Shown piece after piece: positions 1 through 7,653 of a DNA stretch of 53,376 nt. The notes beneath the pieces are model-generated. The model searched no databases and was not told where the DNA came from. It saw only the letters and a list, made by a program, of their open reading frames with translations. Each line of letters begins with the position of its first letter. Position 1 is the first letter of the stretch. The position numbers and the translations under genes were made by a program. The DNA comes from Candidatus Gastranaerophilales bacterium (GTDB lineage Bacteria > Cyanobacteriota > Vampirovibrionia > Gastranaerophilales > Gastranaerophilaceae), in the NCBI GenBank assembly GCA_944323925.1, contig CALUUI010000013.1, forward strand, positions 1-53,376, given 5' to 3'.

Positions 1-53
1 AAAATTTTACTTATTGTCAATATATTTTTACAAAGTAATGTAAATACAAATTA

Positions 54-587
54 ACATTGCTTTTAATATCTAAATCTCATTGATAATTTTGGGCATCCCA
101 ATTTGCAAGCAAAAATAAAATTGCACTTTTTTGCACTGGACTTAACTTCAAACACCAAGCCGATTTAAGCCTAATGTGGGCTTAAAAACTTACAAATGGA
201 GTGCAAAAGAGTGCAAGAAAAGAGTACTTGAGTGCAAGAAAAGACCGGTACATCTCAATACTAAAAAACAGCCTCAATCGTGCTGTCTGTTTGATTTTTT
301 ATTAAATTTTCCCTGTCTCAATGTCCCAGAAACCTATTACCTGCAAAAATTTCGCACCCAATAAAGCTTCATAATATATAGATTTATATATTTATACATG
401 CACTCAGTGGACTGGGACCATCAGCCCATATCTATTCAGTTAAAAATGTAATTTATCTTAATTTGTTCTTTTTTAATACCTCCTTATTAACTTTTACATA
501 CACATTAATCGCTCTTGTAGCAATAAAAGTCAAGTCATTTGCTCAAAACTTTTTATTAAGAACTTATTAAGAATAAACACCACAAAA
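54..587. repeat. Flank repeat, copy 1 (upstream of TA module 1)
   Basis: Non-coding repeat present three times around the toxin-antitoxin genes (here, 1249-1808 and 2470-2975). It starts with what looks like the end of a lost antitoxin gene (attgc, then aatatctaaatctcattg). Next come clusters of GTGCAA and its complement TTGCAC, an inverted GTGCAA cluster, a terminator-like stretch (ACAGC...GCTGT then a T run), and a long AT-rich tail ending at the toxin promoter. Compared with copy 2 it lacks a 10-base TTTCTTGCAC unit and a block of about 27 bases. I see no credible gene in it. Bases 1-53 are AT-rich with nothing recognisable. Confidence 0.85.
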
Positions 588-616
588 TTGACAAAGTGTC
601 TGCTATAGTTTACACT
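588..616 (+). promoter_or_regulatory. Promoter of TA module 1
   Basis: A perfect -35 box TTGACA (588-593) is followed by a 17-base spacer and a -10 box TACACT (611-616). The -10 ends six bases before the ATG at 623, so transcription should start at or next to the start codon. The in-frame GTG at 596 lies between the two boxes and so would not be in the transcript. Confidence 0.75.
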
Positions 617-622
617 ATTAAT

Positions 623-946
623 ATGAACACGCGAATTGTAAAAATTGCCCAATTAGCAAACGACAAGGCACCATTTATTGAATGGATGAATTCGCTTGAT
701 AAAAATACAAAAATAAGGATACAAAGCAGGTTAACAAGGTTATTGGAAAATAATTTTGGAGACCATAAGAAAATAGACAATGAAATATCCGAATTAAGAT
801 TTAAGTTTGGGTCCGGATATCGGATTTATTATACTGAAATAGATAATATAATAGTTTTACTTATTAATGGTGGCGATAAATCAACACAAAGTAAAGATAT
901 CCTAAAAGCAAAAAGTATACTTCAAGAATGGAGAAACTTACAATGA
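623..946 (+). CDS. RelE/ParE-superfamily toxin (Gp49/HigB-like addiction module killer), copy 1
   Basis: A 107-residue basic protein that matches the type II toxin family annotated as putative addiction module killer protein (Gp49/HigB-like, RelE/ParE fold). These toxins are generally mRNA interferases acting at the ribosome, neutralised by an antitoxin encoded just downstream. Family-typical features are the RLxRLLxxNFGD segment, SELRFKFGSGYRIYY, and a C-terminal IIVLLINGGDKSTQ strand with GDKS. I place the start at ATG 623, not at the in-frame GTG 596, because the promoter surrounds 596 and the family begins near MNTRIVKI. There is no Shine-Dalgarno sequence, so the mRNA looks leaderless. 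Toxin-before-antitoxin order is usual for this family. The stop overlaps the antitoxin start (ATGA). The protein is identical to copy 2 at 1844. Family assignment is secure; target specificity is unknown. Confidence 0.9.
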   Translation: MNTRIVKIAQLANDKAPFIEWMNSLDKNTKIRIQSRLTRLLENNFGDHKKIDNEISELRFKFGSGYRIYYTEIDNIIVLLINGGDKSTQSKDILKAKSILQEWRNLQ

Positions 947-1248
947 AAGAATTAAAACATACAATAGATTTAGAAAATTATATAGTTAACGACTTAAAAA
1001 CTGATGAAGATATTAAATTATATCTAAATACAAGTTTAAAAGATTATATTGAAGATGGTGATTTTAATTCTTTTTATCGTGCATTAGAAATTGCCATTAA
1101 ATCAAGAAATTCAATTTCAGGTTTTGCAAAGAAAATTGGAATGTCCAGAACTCATTTATACAGTTTATTTAAAAATGAAAAGGAACCTAAATTTTCAACC
1201 ATTGTAAAAATATTCCATGAATTAGGTTATGAATTAGAAATTGCGTAA
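943..1248 (+). CDS. HTH antitoxin of addiction module, copy 1
   Basis: A 101-residue antitoxin with a Cro/CI-type helix-turn-helix near the C-terminus (FAKKIGMSRTHLYSLF, then PKFSTIVKIFHELGYELEI). It fits the 'putative addiction module antidote protein' family paired with Gp49/HigB-like toxins. It should bind and block the toxin and repress the shared promoter. An earlier in-frame ATG lies at 928, but GGAGA at 930-934 is correctly spaced for the ATG at 943, and 943 makes an ATGA overlap with the toxin stop, which implies translational coupling. The residues before the HTH (IDLENYIVNDLKTDEDIKLY...) are the expected dimerisation and toxin-binding part. Copy 2 differs only by a few synonymous bases. 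Confidence 0.9.
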   Translation: MKELKHTIDLENYIVNDLKTDEDIKLYLNTSLKDYIEDGDFNSFYRALEIAIKSRNSISGFAKKIGMSRTHLYSLFKNEKEPKFSTIVKIFHELGYELEIA

Positions 1249-1808
1249 ATATCCCAATCTCATTGATAATTTTGGGTATCCCAATTTACAAGTAAAAATA
1301 AAATTGCACTTTTTTGCACTTTCTTGCACTGGGCTTAACTTTATACACCAAGGCAATTTTAGCCTAATGTAGTTTTTAAAATTTACAAATGGAGTGCAAA
1401 AGAGTGCAAAAAATGAGTACTTGAGTGCAAGAAAAGACCCATACATCTCAATACTAAAAAACAGCCTCAATCGTGCTGTCTGTTTGATTTTTTATTAAAT
1501 TTTATCTGTCTCAATGTCCCAGAAACCTATTACCTATTATCCCAGAAACCTATTAATTAACCTGCAAAAATTTCGCATCCAATAAAGGTTCATAATATAT
1601 AGATTTATATATTTATACATGCACTCAGTGGACTGGGACCATCAGCCCATATCTATTCAGTTAAAAATTTAATTTATCTTAATTTGTTCTTTTTTAATAC
1701 CTCCTTATTAACTTTTACATACACATTAATCGCTCTTGTAGCAATAAAAGTCAAGTCATTTGCTCAAAACTTTTTATTAAGAACTTATTAAGAATAAACA
1801 CCACAAAA
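1249..1808. repeat. Flank repeat, copy 2 (between the TA modules)
   Basis: Complete 560-base copy of the non-coding flank. It holds a GGG/CCC palindrome near 1253-1283, TTGCAC repeats (about 1305-1332), inverted GTGCAA repeats (about 1392-1430), a terminator-like hairpin (AACAGC...GCTGT followed by a T run, about 1458-1496) and a duplicated 'tcccagaaacctatta' block (about 1518-1556). It ends in the same AT-rich promoter-proximal tail as copy 1. The repeat unit including the TA genes has a period of 1221 bases. No gene is visible. Confidence 0.85.
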
Positions 1809-1837
1809 TTGACAAAGTGTCTGCTATAGTTTACACT
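1809..1837 (+). promoter_or_regulatory. Promoter of TA module 2
   Basis: Exact copy of the module 1 promoter: TTGACA (1809-1814), 17-base spacer, TACACT (1832-1837), then six bases to the ATG at 1844. Confidence 0.75.
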
Positions 1838-1843
1838 ATTAAT

Positions 1844-2167
1844 ATGAACACGCGAATTGTAAAAATTGCCCAATTAGCAAACGACAAGGCACCATTTATT
1901 GAATGGATGAATTCGCTTGATAAAAATACAAAAATAAGGATACAAAGCAGGTTAACAAGGTTATTGGAAAATAATTTTGGAGACCATAAGAAAATAGACA
2001 ATGAAATATCCGAATTAAGATTTAAGTTTGGGTCCGGATATCGGATTTATTATACTGAAATAGATAATATAATAGTTTTACTTATTAATGGTGGCGATAA
2101 ATCAACACAAAGTAAAGATATCCTAAAAGCAAAAAGTATACTTCAAGAATGGAGAAACTTACAATGA
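1844..2167 (+). CDS. RelE/ParE-superfamily toxin, copy 2
   Basis: Residue-for-residue identical to the toxin at 623-946 (107 residues from ATG 1844), with the same promoter, the same apparent leaderless start and the same ATGA overlap with its antitoxin. Both copies are intact. That is notable because identical tandem genes should be lost easily by recombination between the 1221-base repeats. Two identical pairs should cross-neutralise, so the second copy adds dosage or stability rather than a new specificity. Confidence 0.9.
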   Translation: MNTRIVKIAQLANDKAPFIEWMNSLDKNTKIRIQSRLTRLLENNFGDHKKIDNEISELRFKFGSGYRIYYTEIDNIIVLLINGGDKSTQSKDILKAKSILQEWRNLQ

Positions 2168-2469
2168 AAGAATTAAAACATACAATAGATTTAGAAAATT
2201 ATATAGTTAACGACTTAAAAACTGATGAAGATATTAAATTATATCTAAATACAAGTTTAAAAGATTATATTGAAGATGGTGATTTTAATTCTTTTTATCG
2301 TGCATTAGAAATTGCCATCAAATCAAGAAATTCAATTTCAGGTTTTGCAAAGAAAATTGGAATGTCCAGAACTCATTTATATAGTTTATTTAAAAATGAA
2401 AAAGAACCTAAATTTTCAACCATTGTAAAAATATTCCATGAATTAGGTTATGAATTAGAAATTGCGTAA
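2164..2469 (+). CDS. HTH antitoxin of addiction module, copy 2
   Basis: The 101-residue protein is identical to copy 1. The gene differs at about three positions, all synonymous (for example gccatc/gccatt, tatagt/tacagt, gaaaaa/gaaaag). So the duplication is old enough to have gained silent changes while the protein stayed constant. The start at 2164 is chosen as in copy 1: GGAGA upstream and ATGA coupling to the toxin stop. Confidence 0.9.
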   Translation: MKELKHTIDLENYIVNDLKTDEDIKLYLNTSLKDYIEDGDFNSFYRALEIAIKSRNSISGFAKKIGMSRTHLYSLFKNEKEPKFSTIVKIFHELGYELEIA

Positions 2470-2547
2470 ATATCTAAATCTCATTGATAATTTTGGGTAT
2501 CCCAATTTGCAAGTAAAAATAAAATTGCACTTTTTTGCACTTTCTTG

Positions 2548-2600
2548 TTTGTCGGCGTTAAACGGGCACGCTTCGCTTCAGCCCTCTGCCGACAATCCGC
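2548..2600. mobile_element. GC-rich palindromic insertion A
   Basis: A 53-base GC-rich block absent from flank copies 1 and 2. It is bracketed by TCTTG (2543-2547 and 2601-2605), which looks like a 5-base target duplication. Inside are inverted arms TTGTCGGC (2549-2556) and GCCGACAA (2588-2595), with an inner GGGC...GCCC pair. It resembles a REP- or MITE-like palindromic element too small to code for anything. Confidence 0.6.
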
Positions 2601-2708
2601 TCTTGCACTGGGTTTAACTTCAAACACCAAGCCGATTTGAGCCTAATGTGGTTTTTAAAATTTGCAAATGGAGTGCAAAAGAGTGCAAGAAATGAGTACT
2701 TGAGTGCA

Positions 2709-2802
2709 GCGGATTTTCGGTAGGGCGATGCGAGGCTAGACGAGCAAGCCCGTAAGGTGTCGGTCGGACGTTACTCCGCCGACACCCCGAATAATCCAAG
2801 AC
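2709..2802. mobile_element. GC-rich palindromic insertion B
   Basis: About 94 bases absent from the other flank copies, inserted after gtgca in the opposite arm of the flank. It contains GGTGTCGG (2756-2763) paired with CCGACACC (2779-2786), a GGGC...GCCC pair, and imperfect ends GGATTTTCGG and CCGAATAATCC. The TGTCGG/CCGACA core and the GCGGAT end are shared with insertion A, so the two are probably related elements. Confidence 0.55.
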
Positions 2803-2995
2803 GAAAAGACCCATACATCTCAATACTAAAAAACAGCCTTAATCGTGCTGTCTGTTTGATTTTTTATTAAAATTTTCCCGTCTCAATGTCCCAGAATCCT
2901 ATTAACAGCCTCAATCGTGCTGTCTGTTTGATTTTTTATTAAATTTTCCTCGTCTCAATGTCCCAGAAACCTATTAGCTCCTATACATAAATACT

Positions 2996-3026
2996 AAAAA
3001 ACAGCCCCTTTATAGAGCTGTTTTTT
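2996..3026 (-). terminator. Terminator after rpsU
   Basis: AAAAAACAGC (2996-3005) pairs with GCTGTTTTTT (3017-3026), giving a hairpin with a T run on either strand. It lies 18 bases beyond the rpsU stop. Repeated terminator-like blocks to its left resemble it. Confidence 0.8.
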
Positions 3027-3043
3027 AATTTTTTATCAAATCA

Positions 3044-3217
3044 TTAAACCTTACGCTTACGTGCAGCTTCTGATTTACGTTTTCTTTTTACACTAGGCTT
3101 TTCATATCTTTCACGCTTTTTAACTTCAGATAAAATTCCTGCTTTTTGAATTTTTTTCTTGAATCTTCTTAATGCGCTTTCGATACTTTCGTTTTCGCCT
3201 ACTTTAACTTCTGCCAT
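3044..3217 (-). CDS. rpsU: 30S ribosomal protein S21
   Basis: A 57-residue, highly basic protein beginning [20 protein letters not shown] and ending in an Arg/Lys-rich tail ([14 protein letters not shown]). This is the standard length and pattern of S21, a small-subunit protein near the 3' end of 16S rRNA that helps initiation. The Shine-Dalgarno AAAGGTGG is well placed. The gene stands alone between its terminator and tRNA-Ile, all on the minus strand. Confidence 0.95.
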   Translation of the reverse strand: MAEVKVGENESIESALRRFKKKIQKAGILSEVKKRERYEKPSVKRKRKSEAARKRKV

Positions 3218-3266
3218 TTATTTTTTCACCACCTTTACATGGAGTTTCGTTTCACTAATGTAAATA

Positions 3267-3340
<74 letters not shown>

Positions 3341-3400
3341 ATTTGCTTCTTTAATGTAACATACACATATTCTAAAATCAAGCAATTTATTTTATTTCAA

Positions 3401-3467
3401 TTTGTAAAGAAATGTTAACATTTTTCTATTATTTTAGCAATTTAGGTTTAGCAAAAAACTTTATATA
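3401..3467 (+). promoter_or_regulatory. Flagellin-type upstream module of the 3507 gene
   Basis: TTTGTAAAGAAATGTTAACA (3401-3420) resembles the block upstream of both flagellins. A -10-like TATATA (3462-3467) follows at the same spacing as in the flagellin promoters, and an AGG triplet downstream also falls in register. The match is by eye and imperfect in the second half of the block. Confidence 0.4.
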
Positions 3468-3506
3468 CATGTAAGGTTAGTAATAGGTTAAAGTAGGAGG
3501 TTGTTT

Positions 3507-4508
3507 ATGACGATACCATCTGTTGATGGCGTGCAAGCAACAAATAGTCTGTACAATAATCCATATTTATATGGCGGATACAATCTGGGTATGGCATCTC
3601 CGCTATATAATGATTCAGTCTGGGATATGGGGTCTACTATGTCAACTGGATATAACCCTATATCTGCTGGTATGGATTATGGCTTGTTTAATACGCCTGG
3701 ATTAATGTCACCATACGGATATGGTTATGATACATTTGGTTACGGCGGTATGTACGGCATGTACGGTTATTCTCCTGCTGCTGCTCAAGCTATGGTTCAA
3801 TCTCAGTCAATTTATATGGATGGCATGGCTGCTTTAAATAGCAAACAACGTCAAATAAATTACAACGGGCAAGTTGATACTATGGGGTATAACGTTAAGC
3901 TAAATGATGCTAAAGATACTACCGGTGAAGACTTTACAAGACGAGATACAAATATTGAAGATGTTTGTAAAAAAATAAACGAAAGACTTGAAGTCAAAGA
4001 TACAAAAGGATTTATGGATGCATATAACTATGGATTAGCTCTTTATGCAAAAGTTTATTCTGATGTTAACTCTAAACGAAGTGATGAAACTCCGTCTGAC
4101 AGAACATCTATAAAAGCTGCTTTTAATAAACGTTATGCTGAATTAAATGGCGGAAAAACAATTCAACAAAAAATAGATGAATGTTTATCTGGAGCATTTG
4201 GTAGCGGATTTGATTCTGTTTGGAAAATGGAAAATGTTGACTCCAAAGAGGAGGTTAAAGCATTAATCGAAGACAGACCTGTTGCATACAAAAAGCAAGA
4301 AGCGACTTATAAAACCTTCGGTAAAATAACAGGCGGAGTTGCTAATACAGCGCTTTGGGGTGGTGCAGGTACAGTCGCTGGCGGAATATCAGGTGCAGGT
4401 ATCGGTGCTTTATTTAAAAATGCTAAAAAAGGCGGGAAATATGGTATGGCAATAGGTCTCATTGCTGGACTTGCTACTGGGATCGCTAGAAGCTGTAGTA
4501 GAGATTAA
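3507..4508 (+). CDS. Unknown Gly/Tyr/Met-rich protein with C-terminal glycine zipper
   Basis: A 333-residue protein I do not recognise. The start is ATG 3507, six bases after a strong AGGAGG. Residues 1-100 are low-complexity and rich in Tyr, Gly, Met, Asn and Ser (YGGYN, YGYGYDTFGYGGMYGMYGY). Residues 125-255 look like an ordinary charged helical domain. Residues 270-325 are a Gly/Ala-rich hydrophobic stretch (GGVANTALWGGAGTVAGG...GMAIGLIAGLATGIA) typical of glycine-zipper membrane segments. No signal peptide is evident. It is monocistronic, ends in a strong terminator, and may share a promoter type with the flagellins. It could be a surface- or envelope-associated protein, but no function can be assigned. 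Confidence 0.75.
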   Translation: MTIPSVDGVQATNSLYNNPYLYGGYNLGMASPLYNDSVWDMGSTMSTGYNPISAGMDYGLFNTPGLMSPYGYGYDTFGYGGMYGMYGYSPAAAQAMVQSQSIYMDGMAALNSKQRQINYNGQVDTMGYNVKLNDAKDTTGEDFTRRDTNIEDVCKKINERLEVKDTKGFMDAYNYGLALYAKVYSDVNSKRSDETPSDRTSIKAAFNKRYAELNGGKTIQQKIDECLSGAFGSGFDSVWKMENVDSKEEVKALIEDRPVAYKKQEATYKTFGKITGGVANTALWGGAGTVAGGISGAGIGALFKNAKKGGKYGMAIGLIAGLATGIARSCSRD

Positions 4509-4550
4509 TCAGACTTTTATATATTATTAAATCTATAAATAACCCTACTT

Positions 4551-4578
4551 AGAGGATGTTTTTAACATCCTCTTTTTT
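4551..4578 (+). terminator. Terminator of the 3507 gene
   Basis: A perfect 10-base stem AGAGGATGTT/AACATCCTCT (4551-4560, 4564-4573) with a 3-base loop, followed by a T run. Confidence 0.9.
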
Positions 4579-4579
4579 A

Positions 4580-4789
4580 TTACGGAACTGGGTCATACCC
4601 GCCTTCATTTAACGGATGACACCTTGCTATTCGTTTCAAACCAAGAAAACCGCCTTTTATTACACCATATTTTAATATTGCTTGTTTCATATATTCGCTA
4701 CACGTTGGATAAAACCTACATCTTGGCGGAGTATGTGCTGAAATTTTTTGATATACATTTATTAGACAAATTAAAAATTTCTTAAACAT
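4580..4789 (-). CDS. yidD: Membrane protein insertion efficiency factor YidD
   Basis: A 69-residue protein of the YidD (UPF0161/haemolytic domain) family, recognisable by [38 protein letters not shown] and the terminal GYDPVP. The N-terminal amphipathic helix [16 protein letters not shown] is typical. YidD assists YidC in membrane protein insertion. It usually sits with rnpA and yidC; here it starts only four bases after the flhA stop, so it is probably transcribed with the flagellar operon, an unusual location. Confidence 0.95.
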   Translation of the reverse strand: MFKKFLICLINVYQKISAHTPPRCRFYPTCSEYMKQAILKYGVIKGGFLGLKRIARCHPLNEGGYDPVP

Positions 4790-4793
4790 TTAA

Positions 4794-6887
4794 CTATCCG
4801 CCATAACGAGCATTATCACCAATTGTATCTACCGCCTCTACTTTGATATCTGTAATCAATTCTGAGTATGATATAACAACAATTGTTGGTATATGTCTTT
4901 CAAGAAGTTGGAATAGCGGAAGTCTTATTCTTGGGGAACATAAAATTACAGGCTGAATTCCTATATTTTGATGGGCATTCATCAACGTTGTTGCTGTTGA
5001 TTCAATTAAATCTTGAACTTGCATCGGGTTTAATAAAAACATTGTACCCAGCTCTGTTCTTTGACAACTATCATCAAGAATTTTTTCCCACTCAGGAGAT
5101 AATGTAAGAGCGTATAATACTTTGTCTTTGTCTATATTTGATAAACAAATTTGACGTCCCAAGGCTGCGCGCAAACGTTCTGATAAAATATCCGGTTCTT
5201 TTGAAAATCTTGCATAATCACACAAACGTTCAAATACAAATATAATATCTTTAATAGAAACTTTTTCTCTAATAAGGTTTACAAATATTTTCCTTAAGTC
5301 ACTAGTAGATATAATTGCAGGAACCAAGTCGTTTACAAGAGTCGGGTCTTGAGATCTTACAAGTTCCATGAGTTTTAGAACATCTGTTTTGGTCATAACT
5401 TCATCAACGTGTTTTCTTACGCATTCTTGAAGGTGAGTGACTAAAACATCTGTTGCATCTACTGCGGTTACTTTCTTTGCGGCTTGGGCAGCTTCTTTGC
5501 TTATCCAGTACGCTTGAGTCATATATGTAGGATCAACACCTATTATTGCATCATCTGGAACCGATTTCATCACAGAATCCCACTGATCAGCTATTACCAT
5601 ATATTTTCCAGGGTATACAAAACCAGAAGCAACATTATTTCCTCTAATAGAAATAACGTATTCATTAGCCTCCAGTGCTGAAGAATCCATAATTCTTATA
5701 TTTGGCAAAATATAACCCAATTCATCCGTAACTCTTTGACGTAAAGCAGCAATTTTAGCAAGCAGTTGACCTTCCTGATCAGGATCGGCTATAACCAACA
5801 AGCCTGCACCAACTTGAAGGCTCAAAACATCAACACCTAAGCGTTCATACATCTTATTTGGGTTAACCAAATCTTGCATATTTTGACGAACACTTTCTAA
5901 TTGACCCATTTGTGCCTGTACGTCAGCATTAATCAATACTGAGAATCCGGCAAATGCCAAAATTACAGTAAACATCAAAAATGGTGCCCAAGGCAATCCT
6001 GTTATCGGACAAGTTACGGTAATTAAACCTAAAAACACAGATGCAAAGAATAACGAGTATGGTTTACTCATTATTTGAGCTGTCAATTCTGAACCTAAAG
6101 AAGCATTACCCGCAGACGCACGAGTCATCACTATACCTGCGGCTATTGACATTAAAAGTGACGGTAACTGAGAAGCAAGACCATCACCTATTGTTAATAC
6201 TGTATATTTTGATACCGCATCTGCTATTGGCATGTTATTCATTAAACAACCAACGCACAAACCACCGATAATATTTATCAAAACGATTATAATTCCGGCA
6301 ATTGTATCACCTTTTACGAACTTCATAGAACCATCCATTGAACCGAATAAGGATGACTCTCTTTGTAAATCTTCACGCTTTTTAACAGCTTCTTCTGGGG
6401 TTATTAAGCCGGCGTTAAAATCGGCATCAATTGTCATTTGTTTACCGGGCATTGCATCCAATGCAAATCTTGCTGCTACTTCGGCTATACGTTCCGCACC
6501 TTTGGTGATTACCATAAACTGAACGACCGTTATGATAAGGAAGATTACACCTCCTACTACCATATTTCCACCGGTTACAAAGGTTCCGAATGCGTGAATT
6601 ACTTCTCCGGCCTCTCCCTTTGATAAAATTAATCTTGTTGAAGCGATTGATAATACCAATCTAAACATCGTTCCAATAAGAATAATTGACGGAAATGCCG
6701 CTAACTCCAAAGGTTTTTGAACGTACAGTGATATCATCAAAAGTACTATTCCCAAAGTTATATTAAGTGATATTGAAAAATTGATAACCCAGTTTGGCAT
6801 CTCAATAATCAATATGAGAATAAGGGCTAATACAAACCCGGCAAGAAATATTTCACTTATTGGTCTTGATCCGCCTTCCGCTGCCAT
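4794..6887 (-). CDS. flhA: Flagellar export apparatus protein FlhA
   Basis: A 697-residue protein of the FHIPEP family. It forms the nonameric export gate of the flagellar type III secretion system and binds export substrates through its cytosolic C-terminal half. Multiple membrane segments occupy about residues 15-310. The signature RLVLSIASTRLIL, the MTIDADFNAGLI loop and the MDGSMKFVKGD segment are all present. The C-terminal domain (about 350-697) is full length. I choose ATG 6887, which follows an AGAGGA site and starts two bases after the fliH stop, over an in-frame TTG at 6893. SctV of injectisomes is homologous, but the neighbouring fliE/fliF/fliH genes support a flagellar role. Confidence 0.95.
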   Translation of the reverse strand: MAAEGGSRPISEIFLAGFVLALILILIIEMPNWVINFSISLNITLGIVLLMISLYVQKPLELAAFPSIILIGTMFRLVLSIASTRLILSKGEAGEVIHAFGTFVTGGNMVVGGVIFLIITVVQFMVITKGAERIAEVAARFALDAMPGKQMTIDADFNAGLITPEEAVKKREDLQRESSLFGSMDGSMKFVKGDTIAGIIIVLINIIGGLCVGCLMNNMPIADAVSKYTVLTIGDGLASQLPSLLMSIAAGIVMTRASAGNASLGSELTAQIMSKPYSLFFASVFLGLITVTCPITGLPWAPFLMFTVILAFAGFSVLINADVQAQMGQLESVRQNMQDLVNPNKMYERLGVDVLSLQVGAGLLVIADPDQEGQLLAKIAALRQRVTDELGYILPNIRIMDSSALEANEYVISIRGNNVASGFVYPGKYMVIADQWDSVMKSVPDDAIIGVDPTYMTQAYWISKEAAQAAKKVTAVDATDVLVTHLQECVRKHVDEVMTKTDVLKLMELVRSQDPTLVNDLVPAIISTSDLRKIFVNLIREKVSIKDIIFVFERLCDYARFSKEPDILSERLRAALGRQICLSNIDKDKVLYALTLSPEWEKILDDSCQRTELGTMFLLNPMQVQDLIESTATTLMNAHQNIGIQPVILCSPRIRLPLFQLLERHIPTIVVISYSELITDIKVEAVDTIGDNARYGG

Positions 6888-6889
6888 TA

Positions 6890-7645
6890 TCAAAGTCCTC
6901 TCAATGCTTTCTTAATTATCTCTATCTGAGCATCTATACTTGCATCTACTATTCCGTTGCTTGTCTCAAATATACAACCGCCTTCCTGTAAGTTCTCATC
7001 TCCTGATACACTTACCTTTGCTTCTAACCCAAGTTCATATAAGGCATTTGGCATATTATCCTTTACAAATTGAACCTCTGCCGGATTCACTTTTATTAAT
7101 ATTTTGGGTTCATTTTTAGATATTGTTTTTAGTATATCTAATATTATATTCATTACAACCTGTGGATCCTGCAATACTTCTCTCTTAATTATTTTTCTTG
7201 CAATTTCAACACTTATTTCCAAAATATCTGGAGCTATATATTCAAAAACTTCTTTTTTTGCAGTTAAAAAGGCTTTCAATTTATCTCTAAAATCTTCTAT
7301 ATCAGCATTGGCTTTGTCTATACCAGCTTTATAGCCTTCCTCAAAAGCTGCTTTTTTTATTGAGTCAGCCTCATCTTTTGCTCTTGATACAAGTTTTCGG
7401 TCGTCTATTCTTCTATATCCGCGGCGTCTTGTTCCGCTACGTCGTTCTACTCGTTGACTAAAGTCTAAATTATCTATATCAAAGATTTTTTCGGATAAAT
7501 CATCCTCCGGTTTTAATTCTTCAGAGGCCAACCCCACAGAACCTTGCTCTTGTGGCAAAGTTTCCGATATTCTATTTACTTCCTCCTCACGTTTCTCTAA
7601 AATCTTTTCTTGTTTGATTTTTTGAGAATTTTTCTTTATTAACAT
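6890..7645 (-). CDS. fliH: Flagellar assembly protein FliH
   Basis: A 251-residue FliH/SctL-type stator of the export ATPase FliI. The N-terminal half is charged and coiled-coil-like; a basic patch (RRSGTRRRGYRR) is followed by AAFEEGYKAGIDKANADIE, the small-residue-spaced helix typical of FliH. The C-terminal domain (LEISVEIARKIIKREVLQDP ... LIKVNPAEVQFVK ... GGCIFETSNGIVDASIDAQ) is well conserved. It lies between the FliG-like gene (eight-base gap) and flhA. No fliI is visible next to it, so the ATPase must lie elsewhere. The start has no clear Shine-Dalgarno and may depend on coupling. Confidence 0.88.
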   Translation of the reverse strand: MLIKKNSQKIKQEKILEKREEEVNRISETLPQEQGSVGLASEELKPEDDLSEKIFDIDNLDFSQRVERRSGTRRRGYRRIDDRKLVSRAKDEADSIKKAAFEEGYKAGIDKANADIEDFRDKLKAFLTAKKEVFEYIAPDILEISVEIARKIIKREVLQDPQVVMNIILDILKTISKNEPKILIKVNPAEVQFVKDNMPNALYELGLEAKVSVSGDENLQEGGCIFETSNGIVDASIDAQIEIIKKALRGL

Positions 7646-7653
7646 ACTTTGTA

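Larger units (their letters stand above)
2470..2975. repeat. Flank repeat, copy 3 (truncated, with insertions)
   Basis: Begins exactly like the sequence after antitoxin 1 (aatatctaaatctcattg) and keeps the TTGCAC/GTGCAA arms and the ACAGC...GCTGT terminator-like block. The promoter-proximal tail is missing; instead the terminator-like block and its 'tctcaatgtcccagaa' neighbour are repeated (about 2825-2905 and 2906-2975). Two GC-rich insertions, listed separately, interrupt the two inverted arms. This is the right end of the array. No gene is supported here. Confidence 0.8.

Noticed and set aside
596-622. Extended toxin N-terminus from GTG 596 (and 1817 in copy 2)
   Set aside because: The extension lies within the -35/-10 promoter region and lacks a ribosome site; the family starts near MNTRIVKI.
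2620-2823. Minus-strand open frame through insertion B
   Set aside because: It runs across a palindromic insertion and repeat DNA, has no ribosome site and no protein-like composition.
54-2975. CRISPR array or type III toxin-antitoxin repeats
   Set aside because: Repeats are long, irregular and enclose protein-coding TA genes; there are no uniform spacers, cas genes or short RNA repeats followed by one toxin gene.
54-2975. Chromosomal integron cassette array
   Set aside because: TA cassettes with long repeats suggest it, but I cannot find paired attC boxes (RYYYAAC/GTTRRRY) at unit junctions, and no integrase is visible.
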